Assembly (NCBI RefSeq): GCF_000600975.2
Contig: NZ_KK088653.1
Span: 956,877 to 1,020,876, forward strand
DNA: 64,000 bases
From: Limimaricola hongkongensis DSM 17492
GTDB lineage: Bacteria > Pseudomonadota > Alphaproteobacteria > Rhodobacterales > Rhodobacteraceae
Direction of reading: 5' to 3'
Shown piece by piece: positions 1 to 8,688 of this stretch; positions within the stretch are counted from its first letter, which is position 1; every line of letters begins with the position of its first letter. Position numbers and translations under genes: made by a program. The notes beneath the pieces are model-generated. The model searched no databases. It saw only the letters and a program-made list of their open reading frames with translations, and had not been told where the DNA came from.

Positions 1-379
1 TGTCGGCGCTCTCGTCCAGAAGAGCGTCGAAAAGCAGGAGACCTGCCTGTATTGAAGTTGATTGTTTCGCTCGGGTCCGGGTCAGATGTTGTAGGAGATG
101 GGCTCCATGCAACAATCGCATCCAGCTCGGACCAGTTTGCCTGGTCAGAACCCCCAGAAAGGAGCTTGATCTGAGGCGCATTCTATACCGGTCAAGGCCT
201 TACCACGGCACGCCCCTTTGGCGAAAGTTTGAGAACAGATGGCAGTCCCGCGCCACCACAGTTGGTGCGGAAAAAGTTTCTTACCGCAAGATCTTCCGTT
301 TCGTAGGGGTGGAATCTATCTTTGGTATGGGCGCGCTGTAGAACAGTGCGACGCGGCGGCCATGATAAGGAAGATAGGT
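1..379. other. Left-edge region without a confident gene
   Basis: No recognisable gene. On the plus strand one frame is open from the first base to a stop at 53-55 and another to a stop at 172-174, so either could be the tail of a gene lying left of the window, but neither tail resembles a family I know. The right end holds the ribosome binding site of the CBASS operon (AAGGAAG, 367-373). Confidence 0.4.
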
Positions 380-1003
380 ATGGCAGACCATGAATATTCC
401 GTTGTGGGCCATAGTCGCGCGAGAATTGGAATGTTCATCGCCGCTGTTGCAGGCGCCGTCTCAGGCGTCTTTGCTACTCTTGCTGGCCTAACGGCGACAT
501 ACCTATCCAACCAACAAGTCGAGGTGCCTGACCTCATCCTCTGGCCGCTTACTGGCTCCTTCATATTTAGTGTGCTTTTTCTGATCTTTAATAAGTATAT
601 TTGGAGGGTGGTGCGACTAAGGGGCCTTGTAGGCGTGCCTGACTTTGAAGGTAGTTGGAAGGTTGTTGGGCAGTCTTATGATCCAGAGGACAACCCGAAA
701 TACGACTGGAGCGGCGTGATCGATATCACACAATGCTACGAGAAAATCACAGTTCACCTTCGGACTGAGCAGAGTTCATCGAAGAGCATTTCCGCAGCCG
801 TAGTGAATGAGGGGCGAGCAGGGTATCGATTGATATATAGCTATGAAAATAAACCGGATGCGGGGCAGAAGGAGCTCATTTCGCACCTCGGGCACTGCGA
901 CTTTCTATTCGACGCAGATCTCAAGTCTGCAAGCGGCAACTACTTCAACGGCGGCGGACGCATGACCCACGGGAAGATGGTGCTTACCAAGGTGGCAGAA
1001 TAA
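380..1003 (+). CDS. cap15: Cap15-like CBASS effector (2TM plus beta-rich domain)
   Basis: Predicted membrane effector of a CBASS antiphage system; members of this family (S-2TMbeta) are thought to disrupt the inner membrane after binding a cyclic nucleotide. The 207-residue product has two hydrophobic helices (about 17-42 and 51-75) and a soluble beta-rich C-terminal domain beginning near VPDFEGSW (86-93), the architecture and length expected of Cap15. The start at 380 is preferred over an upstream ATG at 239 because AAGGAAG lies 6 nt before it and the longer N-terminus is arginine-rich and unlike the family. The stop overlaps the next start (TAATG), so the two genes are probably translationally coupled. 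Assignment is from architecture and context, without a profile search. Confidence 0.78.
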   Translation: MADHEYSVVGHSRARIGMFIAAVAGAVSGVFATLAGLTATYLSNQQVEVPDLILWPLTGSFIFSVLFLIFNKYIWRVVRLRGLVGVPDFEGSWKVVGQSYDPEDNPKYDWSGVIDITQCYEKITVHLRTEQSSSKSISAAVVNEGRAGYRLIYSYENKPDAGQKELISHLGHCDFLFDADLKSASGNYFNGGGRMTHGKMVLTKVAE

Positions 1004-2106
1004 TGGAATATAGCATTGAGGATCGACTGAAGCGCCTGAAGTCGCGCCGAATGGACGCCTCCAACGTTCCCCTTGTGAACCGAGGCTTCGTAGAGGAATA
1101 TGACCGGCGCACGAACAACCAAGCTACGAGATATGCCTTGGGTGCGATGCAAGAGGTGGATTTCCGTTCGACGGAGATTTCGATTGAGGAGGCGCAAAAG
1201 GTCGAGAATGCCTTGACCGAACGGCTTTTGAAACACGGCTACCGGCCTCGGTTTCGGCTACAAGGCTCCGTGCCCATGAATACGCATATTCGCGGGGCGA
1301 GCGATGTAGATCTCCTGGAGATCCATGGAGAAACCATCACGTTCGCGGGTTCTGGCCCCAGCGCTTGCAACTATGTGGTTTCTACACGTCCAGGCACCAT
1401 TGCGGATGAGGTTCTCGCAATGAGAACCGCGTCGGAGGAGGAGCTGACCACTCACTTCTGGGGGGCAAAAGTAGACAGGTCTAATGCCAAATCAATCCAG
1501 CTTTCGGAAGGTGGCTTCCGGCGTAAGGTGGATGTCGTTCCATCCCATTGGTTCGACAGTGTCGACTATCAAAGATACCAGAATGAGATTTTTCGCGGTG
1601 TCGGCGTCATAAACAAGGATACGAAAGAACGCCACCATAACTACCCTTTTCTGTTCCGGCATCACATCGACAAAAAGGGAAAGGACACCTACGGCGGTGC
1701 GAAAATGGCTATACGGTTGCTGAAGAGCCTTAGTGCAGATAGCAAAAAGGATCTAACAATCAGCAGCTACGATATTGCCAGCGTGGTGTTCCATTGCCCT
1801 TCGAATTCGATCATGCGCCATGTCGCGAGGGACTTGGCAATACTATCTGGGATCAGCGCCTTTCTCAACCAACTTGCTGTCAATCGTTCGCAAGCGGAAG
1901 CTCTTATGTCTCCAGATGGAACTCGGAAGATCTTCGACAAGAGTAAAAAATGGAATAGTTTTTTGACATTGGTCGCGAATACCTTTCAGCTCGCGCGCGA
2001 GGTAGAGCGGGAGCTTGTCGGGCCCTCTTTTCTCTTGGATCGTGATTTTAGTCAGGTTCTCAAGAGTCTGAACGAGAGTAAGATCCCCATCGTTCCTAAC
2101 CACTGA
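1003..2106 (+). CDS. CD-NTase (CBASS cyclic oligonucleotide synthase)
   Basis: Nucleotidyltransferase that should make a cyclic di- or oligonucleotide upon phage infection to activate the neighbouring membrane effector. The 367-residue protein carries the polymerase-beta-like signature: GS at 88-89, then D101-x-D103 in ASDVDLLEI, and the third acidic residue D177 in RRKVDVVPSHW. These three aspartates would bind the catalytic metals. It overlaps the effector by one base and a hairpin follows the stop. No Cap2/Cap3 (E1/E2 or JAB) or HORMA/TRIP13 genes lie in the window, so this fits a minimal type I CBASS. The clade and product nucleotide cannot be assigned by eye. Confidence 0.85.
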   Translation: MEYSIEDRLKRLKSRRMDASNVPLVNRGFVEEYDRRTNNQATRYALGAMQEVDFRSTEISIEEAQKVENALTERLLKHGYRPRFRLQGSVPMNTHIRGASDVDLLEIHGETITFAGSGPSACNYVVSTRPGTIADEVLAMRTASEEELTTHFWGAKVDRSNAKSIQLSEGGFRRKVDVVPSHWFDSVDYQRYQNEIFRGVGVINKDTKERHHNYPFLFRHHIDKKGKDTYGGAKMAIRLLKSLSADSKKDLTISSYDIASVVFHCPSNSIMRHVARDLAILSGISAFLNQLAVNRSQAEALMSPDGTRKIFDKSKKWNSFLTLVANTFQLAREVERELVGPSFLLDRDFSQVLKSLNESKIPIVPNH

Positions 2107-2131
2107 ACGGTCCACATAGCTGCTAAAGGTG

Positions 2132-2166
2132 ATCACCCCCGGGAAACAATGTTTCTCGGGGGTGAT
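2132..2166 (+). terminator. Inverted repeat after the CBASS operon
   Basis: Two 17-nt arms starting ATCACCCCCG and ending CGGGGGTGAT pair with one mismatch around a one-base centre, 25 nt after the CD-NTase stop. There is no T tract, so termination is an inference; it could also be a REP-like repeat. Confidence 0.5.
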
Positions 2167-2315
2167 GTTCCAAATCCCTGACGAGCCATGAGAATGGGGT
2201 GGGTCGGTGTGTTGGTCGTGCAATACACAGTCATCTCTCATCCATTTCATTCAGCCCGTCTGGGTAGGCGAGAGATGGAACTGAGCTGCCCCGTCTGAGT
2301 GCTCCAGGTTAATTG

Positions 2316-3203
2316 TTAGTGCATGGTCGATCTCCGGTCGACGGGCACGACGCTTTCCGGCGTCGGTGGGCGGTATCCCAAGGCGCTGTGGGGCCGGACA
2401 GTGTTGTAGTGCTTCCGCCATCGCTCGATCAGGATCTGGGCCTCGCGCAGCGTGTAGAAGATCTCTCCGTCGAGCAGCTCGCTGCGGAAGCGGGCATTGA
2501 AGCTCTCGCAGTAGCCGTTCTCCCATGGTGAGCCCGGTTCGATGAAGGCGGTCCTGGCACCGACGGCCTCGACCCAGTCCCGCACCTTCGCGGCCACGAA
2601 TTCGGGCCCATTGTCGGAGCGAATGAATTCGGGCGGCCCGCGCAGGATGAACAGGTCCGTCAGGGCGTCCACCACGTCGGTGGAGTTGAGCTTCCTGTCG
2701 ACACGGATCATCAGTGCCTCCTTCGTGAACTCGTCACTCGCCATTGTCCTCGGACCAATGGCGGTCAATGGCTCGTTGTTGAGGATGCGGTAAGCCCGGC
2801 CGTCATGTGTCCGGTCCTGGACGAAGTCGTAGGACCAGACGTGGTTCGATCGCTCCGGTCGCAGACGGACGCACGAGCCGTCGTTCAGCCAGAGCCGACT
2901 TCGCTTCTTCTGCTTCTGCGGGACTTTCAGCCCCTCGCGCCGCCAAATGCGCTCGACCCGCTTGAGGTTTACCCGCCAGCCGGACTGGTTCAGCAGCGCG
3001 GTGACGGAGCGGTAGCCGTAGCGGCCATACTGGCGCGCCAGCTCGATGATGTCCGCCGTCAGGCGCGCTTCGTCCGGCCGGCCGCGTGGCACCTTTCTCT
3101 GCGTGGAGCGGTGCTGGCCGAGTGTGCGGCAGGCGCGGCGCTCGGACACGCCCAGTTCCTGCCGCACATGGTCGATGCACTGGCGGCGGCGCGAAGGGCT
3201 CAG
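2316..3203 (-). pseudogene. IS3-family transposase OrfB, cut off from OrfA
   Basis: Integrase-core transposase subunit. The frame reads HTH_21-type sequence (SERRACRTLGQHRSTQRKVP), then the rve catalytic domain with DDE signatures: WSYDFVQD, RSDNGPEF and the glutamate in ENGYCESFNARFR. The C-terminus (HYNTVRPHSALGYRPP) is intact. The reading frame continues into inserted IS110 DNA at about 3203, which separates it from OrfA, so the OrfAB fusion normally needed for transposition cannot form. Typical OrfB length is about 280-300 residues and nearly all of it is present. Confidence 0.82.
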
Positions 3204-3278
3204 ATGGGGTATTCGGGTCGCGTTACGCCGGCCGACCGACGGCATGATGGGGCTCGATCTGCAATCAGGAGCGAACTC

Positions 3279-4316
3279 ATGTCCCAGCAGCACTTCGTCG
3301 GCCTCGATGTCTCCGTGAAGGAGACCGCCATCTGCGTCGTCGACCTCCGAGGCGAGGTCGTTCACTTTGCCTCTGTCGAAAGCCATCCTGTCGTGATCAG
3401 CGAGCACCTTCAGGGCCTCGGTATCGATTTTGGCAGGATCGGCCTTGAAGCAGGGCCGCTCTCGTCTTGGTTCTACGCGGGGCTGGTCGAAGCCGATCTT
3501 CCGGCGATCCTTGTCGAGACGCGCCACATGCACGCGGCTCTGTCCGCCCGGATCAACAAGACCGATCGCAACGATGCCCAGGGCATTGCGCAGATGATGC
3601 GCGTAGGCCTGTTCAAGGCCGTCCACGTCAAGACACCAGCCAGTCAGCAAAGAAGGTTGCTGCTGATCTCGCGCAAGCTGTTACAGCGCAAGGCCTATGA
3701 CATTGAGAACGATCTACGCGGGCAATTGCGCACCTTCGGCCTGAAGGTTGGCACCGTCGGCACGGCACGCTTCGATGCCCGGGTTCGCGAACTCGTCGAG
3801 GACCACTCCGCGATTGCGGCCGTCGTCATCCCGCTGCTTCTGGCCCGCGATGCCTTACGAACGCAGCTTGCCAGATTGCACAAGCTGCTCCTCGAGGCGG
3901 TCCGCGTCGATCCCGTATGCCGCCTTCTGATGACGGCACCAGGCGTCGGCCCGGTGGTAGCGCTCACCTACCGCACCTGTGTCGATAACCCGGCTCGCTT
4001 CGGTCGCTCGAAGTGTGTGGGTGCGCATTATGGTCTGACGCCACGCCTTTACCAGTCGGGTGAGGTCAGCAGGACTGGCCGGGTTTCGCGATGTGGCGAT
4101 GCCATGATGCGCACGGCCCTCTACGAAGCCGCGCTCGTGCTTTTGACCAGCCCGCGCGGTCGCTGGAGTTCCCTCAAGGCTTGGGGGATGGGCGTTGCGC
4201 GACGCCGGGGCGTCCAAAAGGCGATCGTCGCCGTGGCCCGCAAGCTGGCCATCGTTCTCCACCGCATGTGGAGAGACGGCACGCAGTTCCGCTGGAGTGC
4301 TGGGCAAACGGCTTAA
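3279..4316 (+). CDS. IS110-family transposase (DEDD/serine recombinase)
   Basis: RNA-guided-type transposase of the IS110 family, 345 residues, apparently intact. The N-terminal RuvC-like DEDD domain shows FVGLDVS, GLEAGPLSSW and NKTDRNDAQ. The C-terminal Tnp domain shows APGVGPVVAL and the serine region RTGRVSRCGDAMMRTALYEA. The start is the ATG at 3279, preceded by CAGGAG. An unrelated upstream extension of this frame belongs to IS3-A. The gene is closely similar in layout to the frameshifted copy at 11822-12852, which supports one ancestral type inserting into two different IS3 hosts. Confidence 0.9.
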   Translation: MSQQHFVGLDVSVKETAICVVDLRGEVVHFASVESHPVVISEHLQGLGIDFGRIGLEAGPLSSWFYAGLVEADLPAILVETRHMHAALSARINKTDRNDAQGIAQMMRVGLFKAVHVKTPASQQRRLLLISRKLLQRKAYDIENDLRGQLRTFGLKVGTVGTARFDARVRELVEDHSAIAAVVIPLLLARDALRTQLARLHKLLLEAVRVDPVCRLLMTAPGVGPVVALTYRTCVDNPARFGRSKCVGAHYGLTPRLYQSGEVSRTGRVSRCGDAMMRTALYEAALVLLTSPRGRWSSLKAWGMGVARRRGVQKAIVAVARKLAIVLHRMWRDGTQFRWSAGQTA

Positions 4317-4592
4317 AGGACCCGAAAGGAGAGATCGCCGAACAATCACCGAGCTCCTCCGGTCGGAGGGGGTCCCTGCGGGGACGAAGGGAGAGGGCGA
4401 GACCGTGGAAACTCGAGCGACAGCCCGACTGATCGCGCGGCTCAGATGGCTCCGCCCACTTCCTCTGATCCCATCATGAGGCGGCAAAACGCCGACCTCG
4501 GAGAGAAGCACAAGCTCCGCAGGTCCGACCTTATCTTCACCGACATGCAGGCTCAGACTGCGGAGTTGACCCATGACCCCCGAATAGAGAAG
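4317..4592 (+). other. 3' noncoding flank of IS110 element 1, candidate guide RNA
   Basis: Noncoding stretch with two adjacent hairpins: CCTCC-GGTC-GGAGG (4356-4369) and GTCCC-TGCG-GGGAC (4372-4385). IS110-family elements are known to encode bridge or seek RNAs in one noncoding end. The second hairpin has a counterpart at 12899-12912 in IS110 element 2. RNA identity is inferred only. Confidence 0.4.
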
Positions 4593-4867
4593 AAGTTTCC
4601 CCGCGCCGCCTCGGCCAGGATGAGCTTGTCGAGCGTCAGATCGGAGACCGCCTGGCGCAGGCGCTGGTTCTCCTTCTCGAGCTCCTCCAGCCGCTTCAGC
4701 TGGCTACGGTTCATACCACCGCATTGTCGCCGCCACCTGTAGTAGCTCTGCTGTGTGATCCCGACCTGGCGCACCGCATCGGCGACCGGCATGCCTTGCC
4801 CATGCAGCACCTCGATCTGCCGTAGCTTCAGCACGATGTCCTCGGGCTTCTCGCGCTTTCCACCCAT
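4593..4867 (-). pseudogene. IS3-family transposase OrfA, 3' end replaced by IS110 DNA
   Basis: HTH_Tnp_1-type DNA-binding subunit of IS3-A. The N-terminal helix-turn-helix reads KPEDIVLKLRQIEVLHGQG and GITQQSYYRWRRQCGG. A leucine-zipper-like coiled coil follows (LKRLEELEKENQRLRQAVSD). The conserved OrfA/OrfB junction sequence EAARGN is the last IS3-derived part; residues after it come from the IS110 insertion before a stop at 4553. It is separated from OrfB by 1.4 kb and so cannot make a functional fusion. Confidence 0.82.
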
Positions 4868-4935
4868 CGCTTCGTCCTCCTTCTGGCGAGATAAATCTAT
4901 CTCAGTAGGCGGAGCACTTCAGTGGGGGCAGACCA

Positions 4936-5242
4936 GGATCGAGAAGAACTTTGTTTGATAGGGTGGCGGCGATGAGTTGGCTGCCTCGGCGTAATGTCAC
5001 GGAAGCGTGGGAGGCATAGGGTTGGGGGCGGGTGTGCGGTTACTAAAGCCTGAACCGAGGGCAATGTTGGCTTAGCGTCTTCTGCATCTCCCGTGTTACG
5101 GAAGATCCGGAGATGGGCAGAAATTGTTGAAAATGCCTCAACTTCACCCCGTGCGGGTGAATGCCAGCCGTTTTCAACACGCTTCGGAAATTGAGGAAAT
5201 CGCAGCGAGGAGCGCTGATCGGCGGGTTCTCCTGCGAGCGGA
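4936..5242. other. Intergenic region at the recombinase-module end
   Basis: About 300 nt between the IS3-A end and the smaller recombinase. I see no convincing gene. It holds the complex inverted repeat at 5126-5178 described separately. Confidence 0.45.
5126..5178. repeat. Nested inverted repeat, candidate recombination site
   Basis: Outer arms GTTGAAAA (5126-5133) and TTTTCAAC (5171-5178) enclose an inner hairpin TTCACCC (5143-5149) / GGGTGAA (5155-5161) with a 5-nt loop. It lies 65 nt past the stop of the 434-residue tyrosine recombinase. Such a position suits an attachment or crossover site, but an RNA hairpin terminating the recombinase operon is equally possible. Confidence 0.45.
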
Positions 5243-6547
5243 TTACAGCGCCAAGTCGGTCGAGGACCGGCGCTGGCTGTCGACGAGTTGTAGAAATTCC
5301 TGCGCAGCGGCAAGCCCCGTGGAGCGGTCGTAATGACGTTGGGTGGTGCCGAGACCCCGATGGCCCAGAAGAGCCGAAGACGCATGGGCGCCGCGCGCCA
5401 GTCGCTCGCTGGCCTCGGTTGCCACGTTGTCGCGCACCCGGTGGATCGAGACGCGCACGCCGAACGCTTCCTCAGTCAGGTTGCCCACCAGGCGACCAAT
5501 CTGTGCCTCGCTGATCGCCGTATTGCGGGCCAGCATGGACGGAAACAGGTTGTTGCCCTCATCGAAGAGGGGACGATAGGCCGCCCGATACTCGCGCAGG
5601 GCCGCCGCGAGCTTTTCGCTCGAGAGGGTGCGCTCGAACGGCTCGCCGGACTTTCGATCCTCCGGCAGCTTCAACATGTGTGCCGGTATCCGGATATGGA
5701 TCGCCGACCCGTCGGTCAGTTCCAGGGTTCGCCCAAATTTCAGTGATGAGAGCGCACGGCCTCTCTGGGGCAGGGCGGCCGCCATCGCCAGAAGCACCCC
5801 GTTGCGGAACTCCTTCGCCGCACGGATGCCACGAAGCTCCCGGGCTCTGGCCTTCGCCATGATCGCGAAGCCGAGGTCGTAGATCCGCGATGCCCCGACA
5901 AGCTGGGCACCGGTCTTCGTCGTGGCCCCTTGCGCTGCTGCGCGCTCCTCCCAGTCGGCGACCACGAATTCGCAAGCCAAGGAATTGAAGGCCGGTGCAA
6001 CCACTGAGAGCCCTGAAAGGACGCGGCCGATATAGTCGGCCGCGGTTCGGTCGGTCGCATGGTGCGCCACGTCTTGGGCGTAGGCGTCGAGGGTTGTCCC
6101 GGTGGGCAGCAGGTCAAGTCCACGGGACCGGCAGTGCTCTGTCCATCGAATGAGGGCCCAGGCGACGTTCTTGGTGTGGTCGGCGCTCCATAGGGGACAC
6201 CCCTTGGTGCGTCGTCCCGACTTCGACGCCCTGATCCGGTTCAGGATACTCGGCCGCCATGCCGTGGGCAGCCGTGCGGCCAGTGCTTCCGCCTTCGTCC
6301 ATGATGACTTGCGCGGTGCCTTCGCCGTGACCCGCATCTGCCGGAGGATGCCGGCAAAATGCGCCGTTCTCTCAGCGCCCCAGATCTCGGCAGCGCATTT
6401 GTGGAGGTAGGCGAACTCCGCGAATGCGGCGTCGCCGACGGCCGTGATGCGCGTCTCCAGATGACGCGTCAGCCGAACACGCGAGGGTGCAGGAGTTTCG
6501 GGGGCCGCAGATCTGAACTCTGACAGCAGTTTCAGGTGGTTATTCAT
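5243..6547 (-). CDS. Tyrosine recombinase/integrase (smaller of tandem pair)
   Basis: Site-specific tyrosine recombinase, 434 residues. The catalytic domain shows arginine I in ALPQRGRALSSL, the HxxR box in SIHRVRDNVATE, the late histidine in ALLGHRGLG and the nucleophile in TTQRHYDRS. The N-terminal half lacks an obvious canonical SAM-like domain. The start ATG at 6547 has AAGGAA upstream. It is the last gene of an operon (small wHTH, larger recombinase, this gene), with 33 nt between the recombinases. Tandem recombinases are known from Tn554-type transposons and some integrative elements; which family this belongs to is unresolved. Confidence 0.85.
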   Translation of the reverse strand: MNNHLKLLSEFRSAAPETPAPSRVRLTRHLETRITAVGDAAFAEFAYLHKCAAEIWGAERTAHFAGILRQMRVTAKAPRKSSWTKAEALAARLPTAWRPSILNRIRASKSGRRTKGCPLWSADHTKNVAWALIRWTEHCRSRGLDLLPTGTTLDAYAQDVAHHATDRTAADYIGRVLSGLSVVAPAFNSLACEFVVADWEERAAAQGATTKTGAQLVGASRIYDLGFAIMAKARARELRGIRAAKEFRNGVLLAMAAALPQRGRALSSLKFGRTLELTDGSAIHIRIPAHMLKLPEDRKSGEPFERTLSSEKLAAALREYRAAYRPLFDEGNNLFPSMLARNTAISEAQIGRLVGNLTEEAFGVRVSIHRVRDNVATEASERLARGAHASSALLGHRGLGTTQRHYDRSTGLAAAQEFLQLVDSQRRSSTDLAL

Positions 6548-6580
6548 GATGTGTTCCTTGTCGGGGCGCCAGCTGCGCGC

Positions 6581-8662
6581 TCAGGCCGCCGACTTGCGGT
6601 CCAGGGTTTTCAGCCACTCTGCGGAGACGAGACTGTCATCGAGCTCGGCGTAGTGGTCGATCGTAGTCTGCAGCCTCTTATGGCCCAGCAGGCGTTGCAC
6701 CTTCGGCAGGTTGTCGAGGCTCTCCCTGAGCCAGACCCATCCGATAAGATGACGATAGAGGTGCGGGTTGATCTGCACCCCGACCTTGCGGTGCAGAAGA
6801 CGGGTGACGCGCTTGAGAAGGGAGCTGTAATAGCCGTGCAGGGTCTTGCCCTGAGCCGGGAAAAGATACGGGTTCTGCTGCGCCGACGGGTCGAGCAGGG
6901 CCGGCCGAACGACATCGAGATACTTCCTGAGCAGGCGGCTGGTGGCATCACCCAGTTGGACCACCAGATCGGCGTCGCCGTTGCTGCGCATCTTGACCTG
7001 GACGGCCGGGATAACGATCCGCGCTCGACCGTCTTGCCAGGCAATCCAGTCGAGCCGCGCCTGTAGCACGTTTTCGCTGCGTGGGGCCCGTGCGAGTAGG
7101 ATGTCATGCGCCAGCGCCGACATGATGTCTCGGCCCAGTTCAGGATCAATGACTTCGATCGGCTTCGGCAGATGCCCATGCGCCTTGCGATGGGCCTTTC
7201 GTTTCCGATCGATGGTCAGGTTCACATCCGCCAGAATGTTGGCACTCAGGTCGATCGTCTTCTGGATGCGCTGGTCGTTGAACCTCCGCAGCTTGGCCTT
7301 GTTGCGCGGCGCGATGCCTGCATGGTCCGCCCTGTGCAGCGCTACGAGGTCGTCGATCTCTCTCAGATCCTCGGGTGAGCGGCACTGGAAATCGCGTGCG
7401 ATCTTGCGGGCGCATTTAAGCACGCCTGCCACGTATCCACTGGGGAATTCCCCCTTGTTCGCCTCCTCCAGCGCTTCCGACGCGGCTTCGAGGAACTCGG
7501 GGTCGGTCAGTTCTTCGATGGTCTCGGGCACGACGTCGGCCGTAGCTGCGACCGCTTTTGCGAGCGAGACGACATAGCCGCGACGCGTGCACAGCGTCCG
7601 GTCGCTCCACCGATCCTTGCCGATCAGGAAGCCCGCCTGCCGCAAGCGCTCAGACTGGCTGTTCGCTACGGGCTTGGCCTGCTGCCCCGGTCGGGCGGAC
7701 TTCGCCTCGCGCTTCGCGCGCAGACGTGCCTTCTTGTCCGAGACGGTGGTCGTCCTGTCCGTATCATCGAGCATTGCGATGAACGCTGCGCGCTCGAGGC
7801 CGTCGCGGGACCTCTGGCCTTGCGCCCATGGCGCCACCCGTCGGTCAAACTCCTCCATCACCGTCGCGATGGCCGCGTCCGAAACGCCGAACCTCTCGCG
7901 GCGATCCGAGAAGGGGTGGTCGGCAAGCGTGAAGCCGAAACGGTCGAAATCCGGCTCCGTTGCCAAACGCTTCATGAGGCCGGCCATCTCTCGGACATGC
8001 TTCTCGCACTTGGCCTCGCTCTTGGCCGAGTTGGCCACGCGGTGATTGAAGTAGGCGGCGAAGGTCTCGGTGGTGATTTCGCCGGGGGCCACGTCTTCGT
8101 CGTGCAGGAAGAGAAGGAAGGAGCCGGAGGCGAGCCTGACAGACTCCGGGAAACTGCCGCTGGTGATCGCCTGGTGCACGTCGGCGTAGATCCCGCCGAT
8201 ATCATCGATGCGGCGGCCGCGCGTGCGCGGCTGCATGTCGCCGACCGCCTTGATCAGCGCGGATCGATAGGTGGCATAGCTTCCGGCTGACAAATTGAAG
8301 CTCGCGGCTGTATGCCGGTCGAAGAAATCGATCACGTCCTGCTTGCAGACCGATTGCAGCTCCGGTGACCAGCCCGCATTGCGGCAAAGCCATCTCAACT
8401 TGGAGACGAGGCCGCCGTTTTCCCTCTCGCGGGTGGATGCGATCAGGTCCGCATACGAGCAGCGCGGACTCGCCTCGCAGCTGAAAAGGTCGAGGCCGGT
8501 TGCGTCAGAGAGAGCCCGCAGGGTTGCGTGGCGTGGCCGGAGCCCAGCTATGTTCAGGATGTCGGCGACTGCTTTCGGGTTCAGTCCGGCACGTAGCGAA
8601 AGGGCGCGCTTGGTTTCACCGGATTCTTCCAGATAGCCACGGAGCGTTTGGGCGAGGGTCAT
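6581..8662 (-). CDS. Large tyrosine recombinase with N-terminal HTH (larger of tandem pair)
   Basis: Tyrosine recombinase of about 693 residues. The N-terminus resembles a helix-turn-helix (SLRAGLNPKAVADILNIAG), a long middle region follows, and the C-terminal catalytic domain has the HxxR box in NPHLYRHLIGWVWL and LLGHKRLQTTIDHYAELDD with the late histidine and nucleophilic tyrosine. I chose the ATG at 8662 because AAGGAAG lies about 5 nt upstream; an ATG at 8692 overlapping the previous stop (ATGA) would add 10 residues. A second DNA-binding region fused to a recombinase is unusual and may set target choice or autoregulate the operon. Confidence 0.82.
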   Translation of the reverse strand: MTLAQTLRGYLEESGETKRALSLRAGLNPKAVADILNIAGLRPRHATLRALSDATGLDLFSCEASPRCSYADLIASTRERENGGLVSKLRWLCRNAGWSPELQSVCKQDVIDFFDRHTAASFNLSAGSYATYRSALIKAVGDMQPRTRGRRIDDIGGIYADVHQAITSGSFPESVRLASGSFLLFLHDEDVAPGEITTETFAAYFNHRVANSAKSEAKCEKHVREMAGLMKRLATEPDFDRFGFTLADHPFSDRRERFGVSDAAIATVMEEFDRRVAPWAQGQRSRDGLERAAFIAMLDDTDRTTTVSDKKARLRAKREAKSARPGQQAKPVANSQSERLRQAGFLIGKDRWSDRTLCTRRGYVVSLAKAVAATADVVPETIEELTDPEFLEAASEALEEANKGEFPSGYVAGVLKCARKIARDFQCRSPEDLREIDDLVALHRADHAGIAPRNKAKLRRFNDQRIQKTIDLSANILADVNLTIDRKRKAHRKAHGHLPKPIEVIDPELGRDIMSALAHDILLARAPRSENVLQARLDWIAWQDGRARIVIPAVQVKMRSNGDADLVVQLGDATSRLLRKYLDVVRPALLDPSAQQNPYLFPAQGKTLHGYYSSLLKRVTRLLHRKVGVQINPHLYRHLIGWVWLRESLDNLPKVQRLLGHKRLQTTIDHYAELDDSLVSAEWLKTLDRKSAA

Positions 8663-8688
8663 TGTTCTTCCTTGTCGAGGGTGACCGG

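Larger units (their letters stand above)
3203..4592 (+). mobile_element. IS110-family element 1 inside IS3-A
   Basis: Boundaries are inferred from where IS3 coding sequence is lost: orfB resumes at its LSPSRRRQ codons near 3203 and orfA ends after EAARGN near 4592. The element has a short 5' flank of about 75 nt, an intact transposase and about 275 nt of 3' noncoding sequence. No terminal inverted repeats were evident, as is usual for IS110. A long 3' rather than 5' flank suggests an IS1111-like layout. Confidence 0.72.
2282..4935 (-). mobile_element. IS3-family element (IS3-A), split by an IS110 insertion
   Basis: Imperfect terminal inverted repeats lie at 2282-2305 (begins TGAGCTGCCCC) and 4911-4935 (ends GGGGGCAGACCA). 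Between them are orfA (4593-4867) and orfB (2316-3203) of an IS3-type transposase on the minus strand, separated by a complete IS110-family element at about 3203-4592. Removing the insertion restores a normal orfA-orfB arrangement of about 1.25 kb. I could not recognise a target-site duplication. Confidence 0.8.

Noticed and set aside
2276..4941. Target-site duplication around IS3-A
   Set aside because: The bases flanking the inverted repeats do not match over 3-5 nt.
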